Source of the DNA: Mariprofundaceae bacterium
GTDB taxonomy: Bacteria; Pseudomonadota; Zetaproteobacteria; Mariprofundales; Mariprofundaceae
Direction: 5' to 3'
Length of the DNA stretch: 64,000 nucleotides
Assembly: GCA_015488115.1 (NCBI GenBank)
Contig: WFOK01000016.1
Location: 34,816-98,815, forward strand
Position 1 is the stretch's first letter, and the number at the start of each line of letters is the position of its first letter. The notes under the pieces were generated by a model that had not been told where the DNA came from, did not search any database, and was given only the letters and a program-made list of their open reading frames with translations. The position numbers were made by a program, and so were the translations under genes. Shown here piece by piece: positions 54,010 through 64,000 of the stretch.

Positions 54010-55464
54010 TCACTGCCCGAAACAATCGCCAACCCTGACGATTTTCATGGTATTCGTGCTTCCGGCCTGTCCCATGGGCGTTCCCAGCGTCATCACGACC
54101 AGGTCATCGCGAGAGACAAGGTTGTCATGAAGCATGACCGAAAGGGCTTCCCGGGTGGCCTTCGGCGCATCAGTTTCCCTGTAGTTGCCGGAAATGGGCT
54201 TCGGAATCACGTTACGGAAAAGGGTGACGCGCCCCGCAGTCTCGGCATTGGCCGTCAGCGCGTAAATCGGCACGCGCGAGAGGTGACGAGACATGTACAG
54301 AGCCGTGTTGCCGCTTTCCGTGAACGCGGCAATGGCCCGAATGTCCAGAATATGCGTGACCTCCATGGCCTGGCGGGCGATGCACTCGTCAATCAGCAAG
54401 GGAGGAAAACGGGGGTCCCTTGTCTGCGAGGAGGGGAACACCTCCTGCTTTTCCGTTTCAATGCATGTCCGGTGCATGGCCTGGACGGCCTCGACCGGGT
54501 ATTTCCCGGCCGCCGTTTCGGCGGAGAGCATGACCGCGTCGGTTCCGTCAAGGACGGCGTTGGCCACATCATTGACTTCCGCCCTGGTCGGAATCGGGTT
54601 CTGGATCATCGATTCCATCATCTGCGTGGCCACGATGACGGGGCAATTGTACTTGGGTGCCATGCGCAGAATGCGTTTCTGTACCGGCGGCACGGCCGCG
54701 TCGCCAATCTCGACTCCCAGATCGCCCCGGGCCACCATGACCGCATCGGATGCTTCAAGGATGGAGTCGAGGTTGCCGACAGCCTCGGCCCGCTCGATTT
54801 TTGCCACCAAGCGGGCATGGCCGCCCGCCTCCTGGACAAGCCTGCGGGCCTCTTCCATGTCCCTTCCGTCGCGCGGGAAGGAAATGGCGATATAATCGAC
54901 ACCGATCTCGCAGGCCGTCTTCAGGTCCGCCTTGTCCTTCTCGGTCAGCGCGGGAGCGGAAAGGCCACCTCCGGCCCTGTTGATGCCCTTGTTGTTGGAC
55001 AATTCCCCGCCGACGACAACCTTGCAGTGGATTTCCTGGCCGATGATGCGCTCCACATCGAGCACGATCAGTCCGTCATTGAGCAGAAGACGAGCTCCTG
55101 GTTCGACGTCGTTGACCAGTTCCTTGTAGGTCAGACCCACGCGCTCATCCGTGCCCGCATCAAGATCAAGGGTGGCATCAAGGATGAAGCTTTGTCCCGG
55201 CTCCAGCCAAGTCTTGCCCTTGATGAATTTTCCGCAGCGGATTTTCGGTCCCTGGAGATCAGCCAGAATCCCGACGCAGACGCCATTGTTTCTGGCCGCT
55301 TCGCGCACGCGCTCTGCGCGCTGGCGATGGTCGTCAGCCGTTCCATGGGAAAAGTTCAGGCGAACCACATTAACGCCGGCCGCGATCAGCCGGTCCAGCA
55401 TCTCCGGGGATTCGGAGGCTGGACCAAGGGTTGCAACGATTTTTGTACGACGGAATTCGCTCAC
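54010..55464 (-). CDS. pyk: Pyruvate kinase
   Basis: A 484-residue enzyme forming pyruvate and ATP from phosphoenolpyruvate. The substrate/metal motifs [32 protein letters not shown] and [11 protein letters not shown] are complete. The C-terminal allosteric domain is present. Its ATG overlaps the pgk stop by four bases, so the pair is cotranslated. Confidence 0.97.
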   Translation of the reverse strand: MSEFRRTKIVATLGPASESPEMLDRLIAAGVNVVRLNFSHGTADDHRQRAERVREAARNNGVCVGILADLQGPKIRCGKFIKGKTWLEPGQSFILDATLDLDAGTDERVGLTYKELVNDVEPGARLLLNDGLIVLDVERIIGQEIHCKVVVGGELSNNKGINRAGGGLSAPALTEKDKADLKTACEIGVDYIAISFPRDGRDMEEARRLVQEAGGHARLVAKIERAEAVGNLDSILEASDAVMVARGDLGVEIGDAAVPPVQKRILRMAPKYNCPVIVATQMMESMIQNPIPTRAEVNDVANAVLDGTDAVMLSAETAAGKYPVEAVQAMHRTCIETEKQEVFPSSQTRDPRFPPLLIDECIARQAMEVTHILDIRAIAAFTESGNTALYMSRHLSRVPIYALTANAETAGRVTLFRNVIPKPISGNYRETDAPKATREALSVMLHDNLVSRDDLVVMTLGTPMGQAGSTNTMKIVRVGDCFGQ

Positions 55465-56642
55465 TGGCCGGCCCGCTCCTCGAGAATAGCCACAGCTGGC
55501 AGTTTCTTGCCCTCCAGGAATTCAAGAAAGGCGCCGCCACCGGTCGAGATGTAGCTGATCTTGTCGGCAATGCCGTACTTGGCGACGGCGGCCAGCGTAT
55601 CGCCCCCGCCAGCAATCGAAAAGGCCGGGGATTCGGCGATGGCCATCGAAATGGCTTTCGTTCCCTCGCCAAACTGATCGAATTCAAACACGCCGACGGG
55701 GCCGTTCCATACAATGGTACCGGCTGATTTGAGAATCTCGGCCAAAGCCTTCGCCGAATCGGGCCCGATATCAAAAATCATGTCGTCGTCGGCCACCTCA
55801 TCGACCTTTTTCAGCGTGGCCTCGGCGTCAGGGGAGAATTCCTTGCCCACGACCACGTCGGTGGGGACGGGGATGTCGGCGCCGCGGGCCTTGGCCTCGG
55901 CTGTCAATTTTTTGCAGGTTTCGATGAGGTTTTCTTCATACAGCGACTTGCCGACATTGTATCCGGCGGCCGCAATGAACGTGTTGGCGATGCCACCGCC
56001 CACGACCAACTGGTCCACAACCTTGGCTAGGGACTCGAGCACGGTCAGCTTCGTGGAGACCTTGGACCCACCAACAATGGCAACCATCGGGCGGGCGGGG
56101 TTATCCAGCGCCTTCCCGAGAGCCTCCAACTCTGCCGCAAGCAGCGGTCCTGCGCAGGCTACAGATGCATATTTGGCCACGCCATGCGTGGATGCCTGGG
56201 CCCGGTGCGCGGTGCCGAAGGCGTCCATGACATACACATCGCACAGCGCGGCGTACTTTCTGGCCAGCTCATCGTCGTTTTTCTTTTCGCCCTTGTTGAA
56301 ACGGATGTTTTCCAGCAGAACAAGCTCACCCTCTGCGACCTCGGGTGGGGTCTCGAGATAGTCCTTGACCAGCCGGACCTCCCTGCCCAGCACCTTGGAA
56401 AGATGCCTGGCCACGGGGGCAAGGGAGAACTTCTCCTCATATTCTCCCTCAGTCGGACGGCCCAGGTGCGCCATGACCATGACCCGCGCGCCTGCGTCAA
56501 GGGCATGCTGCATCGTCGGGAGACTGGCGCGAATGCGGGTGTCATCACCAACCTCACCATCGACGATGGGCACATTCAGATCCTCGCGGATGAGCACGCG
56601 CTTTCCTTTCAGATCCAGATCGGTCATTTTGATTACGGACAT
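55461..56642 (-). CDS. pgk: Phosphoglycerate kinase
   Basis: A 393-residue kinase interconverting 1,3-bisphosphoglycerate and 3-phosphoglycerate, used in reverse by the Calvin cycle. Motifs [44 protein letters not shown] and GGGDTLAAV are present. The start 56642 is preceded by GGAGGAACAATC. It is 166 bases from gap, with a G/C-rich hairpin between them. Confidence 0.97.
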   Translation of the reverse strand: MSVIKMTDLDLKGKRVLIREDLNVPIVDGEVGDDTRIRASLPTMQHALDAGARVMVMAHLGRPTEGEYEEKFSLAPVARHLSKVLGREVRLVKDYLETPPEVAEGELVLLENIRFNKGEKKNDDELARKYAALCDVYVMDAFGTAHRAQASTHGVAKYASVACAGPLLAAELEALGKALDNPARPMVAIVGGSKVSTKLTVLESLAKVVDQLVVGGGIANTFIAAAGYNVGKSLYEENLIETCKKLTAEAKARGADIPVPTDVVVGKEFSPDAEATLKKVDEVADDDMIFDIGPDSAKALAEILKSAGTIVWNGPVGVFEFDQFGEGTKAISMAIAESPAFSIAGGGDTLAAVAKYGIADKISYISTGGGAFLEFLEGKKLPAVAILEERAGQ

Positions 56643-56775
56643 GATTGTTCCTCCACATTTGCATAGCACCGTCCAGCATGGAAAGGGCACCGGATCGGTG
56701 TCCGGGACTGGACGGGCGCGAGGCTGGTCGCGCTTGTCCCTGCTGACTCAAGCGTGAATGAATCGGCAGGGACAA

Positions 56776-56803
56776 GCGCGGGGGCGATGTCCGCCCCCCG
56801 CAG
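56776..56803 (-). other. GC-rich hairpin between gap and pgk
   Basis: GCGGGGGCG (56778-56786) pairs with CGCCCCCCGC (56792-56801) with one bulge. No T-run follows on either strand, so it is not a standard terminator. It may attenuate or stabilise the gap-pgk mRNA. Confidence 0.4.
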
Positions 56804-56808
56804 CAGGC

Positions 56809-57843
<1,035 letters not shown>

Positions 57844-59838
57844 TCACGAAAGCTCTCGCATCGCCGCATCCACGACGCTCTCTGTGGTGATGCCGAACTC
57901 CTTGAACAGATCGGCTGCGGGAGCCGACTCGCCGAAGCGGTCAATGCCGACGACCTGACCGTTGAGCCCGACATATTTGCGCCAATAGCTCGTCACGCCG
58001 GCCTCGACGGCAACACGCTTGGTGACCGCAGAGGGCAAGACGGATTCGCGGTAGGCCTCATCCTGGGCATCGAAGGCTTCGCAGCACGGCATCGATACCA
58101 CACGGATGCGCCGATCGGAAAGCTTCTTCTGGGCTGCGAGGGCGAGTTGCACTTCCGAGCCGGTGGCAATAATGATCAGCTCAGGCTCGCCATCGCAATC
58201 GGAGAGGATGTAGCCGCCGCGCTCGATATTGGCCAGCTGCTCGTCGGTGTATTCATTGCAGGGGAGGCCCTGACGGGTGAAGATCAACGTCGTGGGCAGC
58301 CCCTTGCGCTCGATGGCGTGCTTCCAGGCAACGGCCGATTCGACCGCATCGCAAGGGCGCCAGACCTCCATGCGCGGAATCATGCGCAGCGTGGCGATCT
58401 GCTCCACCGGCTGGTGCGTCGGACCGTCCTCGCCAAGACCGATGGAATCGTGCGTGTATACGAAGATGGATTGCACCTTCATCAGCGCGGACATGCGGAT
58501 CGCATTGCGGGCGTATTCCGAGAACATCAGGAACGTGCCGCCGAACGGGATCACACCGCCGTGGAGGGCAAGCCCGTTCATGATATGGCTCATGCCGAAT
58601 TCCCGCACACCGTAATGAATGTACGTTCCGTGAGGCGTTTCCTTGGAGAAGGCAACGGCTCCGGGCCACTTGGTGTTGTTTGAAGGAGCAAGGTCGGCCG
58701 ACCCGCCCACCAGCTCGGGCAGCACCCCGGCAATCGTTGCGATGGTCTTGCCTGAGGCGACGCGCGTGGCCCAGCCCGGCTTTTCCTCGCGCAATTGCTT
58801 GATCCAGGCGTTCATGGTTTCTTCCCAATTGTCGGGGAGCTCACCGTTCATGCGTCGCTCGAACTCGGCTGCCAGCTCGGGGTATTCGGCCTTGTAGGCC
58901 TCATATTTCTCGCGCCAAGCAGCTTCGGCGGCAGCGCCCTTCTCGCGGGCGTCCCAGCCAGCATAAACGTCCTCGGGAATTTCAAATGGCGGATGCTCCC
59001 ATCCCAATTCCTTGCGCACAAGCTGGATCTCCTCTTCTCCGAGAGGTGCTCCATGGCAATCATGAGATCCGGCCTTGTTCGGGCTTCCGTAGCCGATGAT
59101 GGTCTTGCAGCAGATCAGTGTCGGCTGTTCGAGATTGGAGCGGGCCGTTTCAATGGCCGCCTTGATTTCGTCCGCATCATGGCCGTTGACATTGCGGATG
59201 ACCTGCCAGCCGTAGGCCTCGAATCGAGCCGGCGTATCATCCGTGAACCAGCCTTCAACCTCGCCATCAATCGAGATGCCGTTGTCATCCCAGAAGTAGA
59301 TGAGCTTGCCCAGACCCAGCGTGCCGGCAAGCGATGCGGCCTCGTGAGAGATGCCTTCCATGAGACAGCCATCGCCATGGAAGACGTAGGTGTAGTGGTT
59401 GATGATCTCGTGACCCGGGCGATTGAAGTGGGCCGCCAGCATGCGCTCCGCGATGGCCATGCCTACCGCGTTGGTCACGCCCTGGCCCAAGGGACCGGTC
59501 GTGGTTTCCACCCCTGGCGTGTAGCCATATTCCGGATGCCCCGGGGTCTTTGAGTGAAGCTGCCGGAAGCGCTTGATTTCCTCCATGGGGAGGTCGTAGC
59601 CGGCGAGATGGAGCAGGGAATAGATCAGCATCGAGCCATGACCGTTTGAAAGCACGAAGCGGTCCCGGTCGGCCCATTTCGGATTGTTGGGGTTGTGCTT
59701 AAGAAAATCATTCCACAGCACTTCTGCGATGTCGGCCATGCCCATGGGCGCGCCAGGATGACCCGAATTTGCTTTCTGCACGGCATCCATGGACAACACC
59801 CGGACAGCATTGGCCAGTCGTTTACGATCTTTGCTCAT
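57844..59838 (-). CDS. tkt: Transketolase
   Basis: A 664-residue ThDP enzyme of the pentose phosphate and Calvin cycles. Motifs [36 protein letters not shown], the ThDP site GDGCLMEG...N ([15 protein letters not shown]), and the later [20 protein letters not shown] [19 protein letters not shown] are all typical. It follows glpX by 100 bases, an AT-rich gap that may contain a promoter. Confidence 0.97.
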   Translation of the reverse strand: MSKDRKRLANAVRVLSMDAVQKANSGHPGAPMGMADIAEVLWNDFLKHNPNNPKWADRDRFVLSNGHGSMLIYSLLHLAGYDLPMEEIKRFRQLHSKTPGHPEYGYTPGVETTTGPLGQGVTNAVGMAIAERMLAAHFNRPGHEIINHYTYVFHGDGCLMEGISHEAASLAGTLGLGKLIYFWDDNGISIDGEVEGWFTDDTPARFEAYGWQVIRNVNGHDADEIKAAIETARSNLEQPTLICCKTIIGYGSPNKAGSHDCHGAPLGEEEIQLVRKELGWEHPPFEIPEDVYAGWDAREKGAAAEAAWREKYEAYKAEYPELAAEFERRMNGELPDNWEETMNAWIKQLREEKPGWATRVASGKTIATIAGVLPELVGGSADLAPSNNTKWPGAVAFSKETPHGTYIHYGVREFGMSHIMNGLALHGGVIPFGGTFLMFSEYARNAIRMSALMKVQSIFVYTHDSIGLGEDGPTHQPVEQIATLRMIPRMEVWRPCDAVESAVAWKHAIERKGLPTTLIFTRQGLPCNEYTDEQLANIERGGYILSDCDGEPELIIIATGSEVQLALAAQKKLSDRRIRVVSMPCCEAFDAQDEAYRESVLPSAVTKRVAVEAGVTSYWRKYVGLNGQVVGIDRFGESAPAADLFKEFGITTESVVDAAMRELS

Positions 59839-59892
59839 GTTTCATATCCCCTTTCCAGAAAGGTCCAGATGGATGAACCCTATGTGTTTTGT

Positions 59893-59920
59893 GTGTATAA
59901 AGCTAATCAATGATTGTTAT
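59893..59920 (-). promoter_or_regulatory. Possible promoter of tkt
   Basis: On the minus strand, ATAACA (complement of 59915-59920) and TATACA (complement of 59893-59898) are 16 bases apart, four and five of six bases like consensus. The transcript would start about 48 bases before tkt. Evidence is modest. Confidence 0.35.
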
Positions 59921-59926
59921 GTTTTC

Positions 59927-59943
59927 TATAATAAAATATTATA
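59927..59943. repeat. AT-rich inverted repeat between glpX and tkt
   Basis: TATAAT (59927-59932) and ATTATA (59938-59943) form a perfect inverted pair with a five-base spacer, overlapping the glpX stop. Could be a regulator site or an RNA hairpin. Confidence 0.5.
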
Positions 59944-60892
59944 CGTGGATGGTGGTTTGAACGCGTCGCATGTTGCCGACGCCACCATCCAGGACGATCG
60001 TGTCCGTGGTCATGTAGCGACCAAAGGCATCATGGCCGGTCTTCACATGGCGTACATATGCACCGCTGGTCAGGCCGGTCGCGATGAACAACACATCGTC
60101 GCTGGTCACCAGCTCGTCGCGAGTGATGATACGGGTCGTGTCGATGCCTTCCTTTTTGCAGGCCTCGATCTCGAAATCCTTTTGCGGCGCCATGCGTCCG
60201 AACATTTCCGCACCCATGGCCCGGGCAGCGCAGGCCGTCACGATGCCCTCTGGGGTTCCGCCAATGCCGAACAGAGCATCGCAGCCCATGTTCAGGATGG
60301 CCTGAATGGCACCATTGACATCTCCGTCCGTGGCCAGCCTGACCTTTGCGCCCGCCCCATAGATCTCAGCAAGCAGATTCTTGTGCCTTGGCTTGTCGAG
60401 CACGAAGATCTTAATTTCCTCGACGTCCTTGCCCAGCGCCTGGGCCAACTGGGCCAGGCGCTCCTTGACGGGCGCCTCGGGATCGATCTTGCCGCGCGCA
60501 GCCTTCGGATAGACCTGCTTGTCCATATAGAAACAGGAGCCAGGCCGATACATGGATCCCTCGGGAGCCGCTGCCAGCGTGCAGATCGAACCGGGCATGT
60601 CCTTGGCAAACAGGTTCGTGCCCTCGATCGGGTCCACGGCGATATCCACGCCCGGACCCTCACCCGTGCCCACTTTCTCGCCATCGTACAGGGCAGGGGC
60701 CTCATCCTTGGCGCCTTCACCAATGACCACGGTGCCACGCATGGGGACCAGATTGATGCGCCTGCGCATCGCATCCACGGCCAGGCCGTCGCCCTCATCC
60801 TTGCGGCCGGAGCCAACATAGGGGGCGCAGGCCCGCGCTGCTGCCTCGCAGACTTCCACCAGGTCGATTTTCAGATCCGTAATGCGACTCAT
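59939..60892 (-). CDS. glpX: Class II fructose-1,6-bisphosphatase (GlpX type)
   Basis: A 317-residue Li+-sensitive type phosphatase that releases phosphate from fructose 1,6-bisphosphate and, in autotrophs, sedoheptulose 1,7-bisphosphate. Metal motifs VIGEGAKDEAP, DPIEGTNLFA and the GlpX core GGTPEGI are present, and IFVLDKPRHKN is characteristic. Ribosome site GGGGAGGAG precedes the ATG. First gene of the carbon cluster. Confidence 0.97.
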   Translation of the reverse strand: MSRITDLKIDLVEVCEAAARACAPYVGSGRKDEGDGLAVDAMRRRINLVPMRGTVVIGEGAKDEAPALYDGEKVGTGEGPGVDIAVDPIEGTNLFAKDMPGSICTLAAAPEGSMYRPGSCFYMDKQVYPKAARGKIDPEAPVKERLAQLAQALGKDVEEIKIFVLDKPRHKNLLAEIYGAGAKVRLATDGDVNGAIQAILNMGCDALFGIGGTPEGIVTACAARAMGAEMFGRMAPQKDFEIEACKKEGIDTTRIITRDELVTSDDVLFIATGLTSGAYVRHVKTGHDAFGRYMTTDTIVLDGGVGNMRRVQTTIHV

Positions 60893-60991
60893 GCCGACTC
60901 CTCCCCGAGATGTGAACTTGCGGCGCGATGCTAGCGAAAACGGGTCCCAAAATCGAGCGCGATAGGGGTCTCGTGAAAAGTCATCGTAAAT

Positions 60992-61792
60992 TCAGTCCAT
61001 TGCGCGCCAAAGCTCCTGCATGATCTGAGCATGGAGTTGCGCATGGCATGCCACTAGAATCGAGGACGAAAGGGCGTTTATCGGGAAAAGTTCACGGTTT
61101 GCGAAATCGCTGAACACGCAGCCGGCTTCCCGGGCGATCAGGCTTCCTGCCGCATAGTCCCAGATTTTTTCACCTCCGTGAACGATGAAATGAACGCGGC
61201 CGCTGGCTGCCCAGGCCCATTCGAGGGCGCATGTGCCGATGTTGCGTTGGCTTCTGTACAGCCCCTGTTTCAGCAGATGCATGGCCAAGGGACGCCTCAG
61301 GCGTTTGAAATCGATGCAGCCCACGGCTTCCGAAAGTCGTCTGCAGGCGGCCGCACGGATCGGGAGGCCATTCAATGTCGCCCCATGGCCGTACCTGGCC
61401 GTGAAGCTTTCCTGACGTACGGGATCGTGAATGCAGGCCCACACGGGCATGCCGTTTTCGATCAGGGCCAAGGAGATGGCAAAGACCGGGAAGCCCGTTT
61501 CGAAGTTCGTCGTGCCATCCAGTGGGTCCAGGCACCAGAATCGCTTTTGTCCGCGAAGTCGTTCATCTTGAGTCTCTCTGCTCATTTCTTCGCTTAGAAA
61601 TCCAATGGATGCATCAAATTCCTCAAGCTTCTTCTGAAGAAATTCCTGGCAGGCCAGATCCGTTTCGGTCACGATGGAGCCGTCCGCTTTTTGTCGACCA
61701 TCCATGCCTGCGGCAAAGGCGGGCATGATGATCTCCCGTCCGGCGCGGACCAGAAGTTCGGGGATGTTATCGAGAGGGTCTTGATGGCGCAT
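60992..61792 (-). CDS. Inositol monophosphatase family protein
   Basis: A 266-residue Mg-dependent phosphatase of the IMPase/CysQ superfamily. The metal motif LDPLDGTTNFETGFPVFAISL and the second motif WDYAAGSLIAREAG are complete; FLSEEM supplies the first glutamate. ATG 61792 has AGGGAG five bases upstream and lies just after a good promoter, which excludes the ATG at 61807. Substrate could be inositol phosphate, PAP or histidinol phosphate. Confidence 0.92.
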   Translation of the reverse strand: MRHQDPLDNIPELLVRAGREIIMPAFAAGMDGRQKADGSIVTETDLACQEFLQKKLEEFDASIGFLSEEMSRETQDERLRGQKRFWCLDPLDGTTNFETGFPVFAISLALIENGMPVWACIHDPVRQESFTARYGHGATLNGLPIRAAACRRLSEAVGCIDFKRLRRPLAMHLLKQGLYRSQRNIGTCALEWAWAASGRVHFIVHGGEKIWDYAAGSLIAREAGCVFSDFANRELFPINALSSSILVACHAQLHAQIMQELWRAMD

Positions 61793-61811
61793 GCGGGCTC
61801 CCTGCATCAAA

Positions 61812-61820
61812 ATTATACCA
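61812..61820 (-). promoter_or_regulatory. Extended -10 promoter of the IMPase gene
   Basis: On the minus strand, TGGTATAAT is a perfect extended -10 element. Transcription would begin near 61805, about 13 bases before the 61792 start. No good -35 is seen, as expected for the extended class. Confidence 0.7.
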
Positions 61821-61899
61821 AGAATTCTGCCATACATTCTGCTAGCATGCTTGCTGATTTTCGCATCAGACCCAAGTGCGCAAAGGAGGGAAGGCGGAC

Positions 61900-63087
61900 A
61901 TGGCGGCATTGAAGGGAAGAATGGTTATCGGACAGTCTGGCGGTCCCACGGTGGTGATCAACCAGTCCTTGGTCGGGGCCATTCTTGAGGCACGAAGACA
62001 CGATGCCATCACGGGCATTCTGGGGGCCAGGCATGGCATTGCGGGCATCATGAACGAGGATTTCATCGATCTGACCCTGCCCTCGAAGGAACAACTGGAA
62101 ACCGTTGCCGCGACGCCGGCTGCGGCCTTGGGGTCGGTGCGCCTGAAGCCGGGCAAGGCGGAGTGTGAGCGCGTCTTCGAAGTCTTCCGCAAGCACGATG
62201 TTCGCTATTTCTTTTACATCGGCGGCAACGACTCGGCCGAGACTGCTCATATCATCGCCGAGATGGCGCGGGATGCGGATTACGACTTTTGCACGGTGCA
62301 CTTGCCGAAAACCATCGATAACGATCTGAAGGTCACCGATCATTGCCCAGGCTTTGCCTCCGCAGCCCGCTTTGTTGCGTTGGCTTTCATGGGCGATGAT
62401 CGCGACAACGCTGCCTTGCCGGGCATCAAGATCAATGTGGTTATGGGGCGCCATGCTGGTTTTCTGACCGCGGCCTCCGCGCTGGCCCGGCAACAGCAGG
62501 GGGACGGGCCGCACCTGATTTACCTGCCTGAGCGGGAGTTCGATGTCGCCGCATTCCAGCAGGACGTACGCGATACCTACCAGCGTCTGGGCCGCTGTGT
62601 CGTGGCCGTTTCCGAGGGCATTCACGATGCCAAGGGGAATCCGATCGCGACAACCGGCGAGCGAGACTCGCATGGCAATATCCAGCTTTCCGGCACTGGC
62701 GCCCTGGGCGACTTTCTTGCCGCCAGGGTCAGGGATGCCTTTCTCGGACAGAAGGTTCGTGTCAGGGCCGATACCTATGGCTATCTGCAACGCAGCTTTC
62801 CGACTGTTCATTCCGAGATTGACGCCAGGGAGGCCAGGGAAGTCGGCATTTTCGGCGTCAGCCACGCAGTGAAGACGGGAGAGAATGGTTCGGTGGCCAT
62901 TCGCAGGCTTTCCAATCATCCCTATGCCAGTGAATGTTTCGTGACTTCCCTGTCGTCCGTGGCCCGGGAGTCAACGGAAATGAGTGACGCCTTCATTCAT
63001 GTCAACGGGCATGATGTTACGCCCGCATGGCTTGAATATCTCAGGCCGTTGGTCGGCGAGCTTCCGAGGATGGGGCGCCTCGGATAG
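61900..63087 (+). CDS. Diphosphate-dependent phosphofructokinase
   Basis: A 395-residue PFK of the PPi-dependent type, reversibly phosphorylating fructose 6-phosphate. IGQSGGPTVVINQSLVG is at residues 8-24, then YIGGNDSAETA (the GGND in place of ATP-type GGDG) and LPKTIDNDL with the lysine typical of PPi enzymes; NVVMGRHAGFLTAAS binds sugar phosphate. ATG 61900 has AAAGGAGGG at 61882-61889. Divergent from the IMPase gene. Such enzymes in autotrophs and methylotrophs can also act on sedoheptulose phosphate. Confidence 0.93.
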   Translation: MAALKGRMVIGQSGGPTVVINQSLVGAILEARRHDAITGILGARHGIAGIMNEDFIDLTLPSKEQLETVAATPAAALGSVRLKPGKAECERVFEVFRKHDVRYFFYIGGNDSAETAHIIAEMARDADYDFCTVHLPKTIDNDLKVTDHCPGFASAARFVALAFMGDDRDNAALPGIKINVVMGRHAGFLTAASALARQQQGDGPHLIYLPEREFDVAAFQQDVRDTYQRLGRCVVAVSEGIHDAKGNPIATTGERDSHGNIQLSGTGALGDFLAARVRDAFLGQKVRVRADTYGYLQRSFPTVHSEIDAREAREVGIFGVSHAVKTGENGSVAIRRLSNHPYASECFVTSLSSVARESTEMSDAFIHVNGHDVTPAWLEYLRPLVGELPRMGRLG

Positions 63088-63252
63088 GTTTCCGATGCAT
63101 GCGCGATCCGCTGTCTTGCCCATTTTGGGTATCCGGAATTCCGTGTTGAAAAGTCATGTTGCTCCGGTTCGGCAATCGTTTGCGAAAGATGGAATTGCTT
63201 GTTGAACGAGTATAATCTCATATTTCACCGAACCCCGGAATGGGGTGTGTGA

Positions 63253-64000
63253 CTTCGGCTGCCGCGCCCGGGCTTGTCCAGGATCCCAAAAGCATATTTG
63301 CAGCGAGCGCGAGAAGGGGAGCTGTTCGAAAAGCTGATCGGGTTGTTTTTGCAGCTTGATCCCCAATACGCTGAACGACAGTCCGATGTTTGTGTGACCG
63401 GCGGTGTGCTGAAGGGGCTTTCCGCAACGGCCAACGGTGCCAGGTTGCAGAACTGGTCGTACAGTTACGATGCGGTTGGCAACATTGTCTCGAAGAGCGG
63501 CGTGGGCGCCTACATGTATGATCCGCTGCATGCGGTGCGTTCGGCCGGAGGCAAGACGTACAGCTATGACGAGAACGGCAACATGGTTTCCGGCGCTGGC
63601 CGGACGATGGCGTGGACGTCCTTCAACAAGCCGGCAACGATTCAGACGGCCACGGCAACCACGGTTTATGGCTATGACGCCGGGCACCACCGCGTGTACA
63701 AGCGGGTGAACGCGAGCGACGAGACGAATGACGTGGGCAAGCTTTACGAGCTGCGGCTGTATGGCCATTCGGGCGTGGCGAAGAATGTGTACTACGTTTA
63801 CGCAGGCAAGAAGCTGGTGGCGATTCGCGAGAGCGCGACGGGCGTTGGCGGGAGTCTGAAGTATGTGCTGACGGATCGTCTAGGTGGCGTCAACGTGATC
63901 ACGGATGCAACGGGCCGGGAGCTGGAGCGCATCAACTACGACGCGTTTGGCGGCATTGCTGGTCATCCAACGCAGAGCACGCGCGGCTACACGGGCCATG
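63253..64000 (+). pseudogene. RHS/YD-repeat protein fragment, cut by the window end
   Basis: One frame (opened after TGA at 63250-63252) is continuous to the window end. From about 63397 it is clearly RHS: YSYDAVGNIVSK, KTYSYDENGNMVSGAG, YGYDAGHHRVYKR, YVLTDRLGGVNVITDATGRE, INYDAFGGI and RGYTGH (conserved core end). The first ~45 codons (63253-63396) do not look like RHS, and no ATG starts this frame before the repeats; GTG 63394 or 63406 are the nearest candidates. A complete RHS gene would have many more repeats upstream. It looks like a 5'-truncated copy, although its 3' part may continue past the window. Confidence 0.65.

Noticed and set aside
56776..56803. Terminator after gap
   Set aside because: Stem is good but there is no T-run on either strand.
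63203..63216. TATAAT before the RHS fragment as its promoter
   Set aside because: No -35 or extended -10, and no start codon for the RHS frame nearby.
63154..63768. Minus-strand frame over the RHS fragment
   Set aside because: RHS on the plus strand is continuous; the minus frame has no known domain.

Overview
The window is a dense, moderately GC-rich bacterial chromosome segment. Genes fill almost all of it: no gap exceeds 300 bases and many starts and stops overlap by 1-11 bases. The gene set is proteobacterial: TypA, ClpA/ClpS, Hsp33, RodZ/PilF, GspC-M, RibE-RibBA-RibH-NusB, SucAB, HemH. A complete set of Calvin-cycle and gluconeogenic enzymes (class II FBPase, transketolase, GAPDH, PGK, class II aldolase), a PPi-type phosphofructokinase and a CbbY phosphatase suggest an autotroph, perhaps a deep-branching gammaproteobacterium, acidithiobacillium or zetaproteobacterium. 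No rubisco or 16S gene lies in the window, so this placement is inference.

Layout. 1-8 kb: the 3' end of truB, a cyclophilin, typA, a free-standing secreted cysteine/FN3-like protein with its own promoter and terminator, a CarS-like membrane protein, yjbQ, hemH, a lipoprotein, a NOL1/NOP2/Sun methyltransferase and a SurA/PrsA-like lipoprotein. 8-15 kb: cstA, a YdcF-like protein and sucAB, whose E2 lacks the usual E3-binding domain. 14.7-25 kb, mostly minus strand: hslO, a HAD phosphatase, D-amino acid transaminase, DD-carboxypeptidase, RluA-type synthase, LOG protein, MltB-like transglycosylase, Pcm-like protein, rodZ, pilF, mtnP and rlmN. 25-36 kb: an unusual ATP-grasp-like protein coupled to two TIGR04283/TIGR04282-type transferases, a host-attachment-family protein, trmO, clpA/clpS, cbbY, tatD, a DUF4438 protein, a Nit amidohydrolase, a glycosyltransferase and DUF1841. 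36.5-39.3 kb: the riboflavin/nusB operon. 39.3-40.7 kb: an acyltransferase with no canonical start at its conserved N-terminus and a small membrane protein. 40.7-51.5 kb: a complete type II secretion operon gspCDEF-(membrane protein)-(secreted YidD-like)-GHIJKLM, with a likely leaderless promoter. 51.6-63 kb: a UMF1 transporter, then the minus-strand glpX-tkt-gap-pgk-pyk-fba module, an inositol monophosphatase and a divergent PPi-PFK. 63.2 kb to the end: an RHS-repeat fragment with no visible N-terminal part.

How it fits together: the eastern end is a carbon-fixation/gluconeogenesis core, with the PPi-PFK adding a reversible step and CbbY a repair function. The centre makes flavins and exports folded proteins. 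The west holds envelope maintenance, proteolysis and RNA modification. I found no CRISPR array, tRNA, rRNA or insertion sequence. The more unusual items are the secreted YidD-like gene in the T2SS operon, the probable leaderless gspC, the E2 without E3-binding domain, and the ATP-grasp/two-transferase operon.
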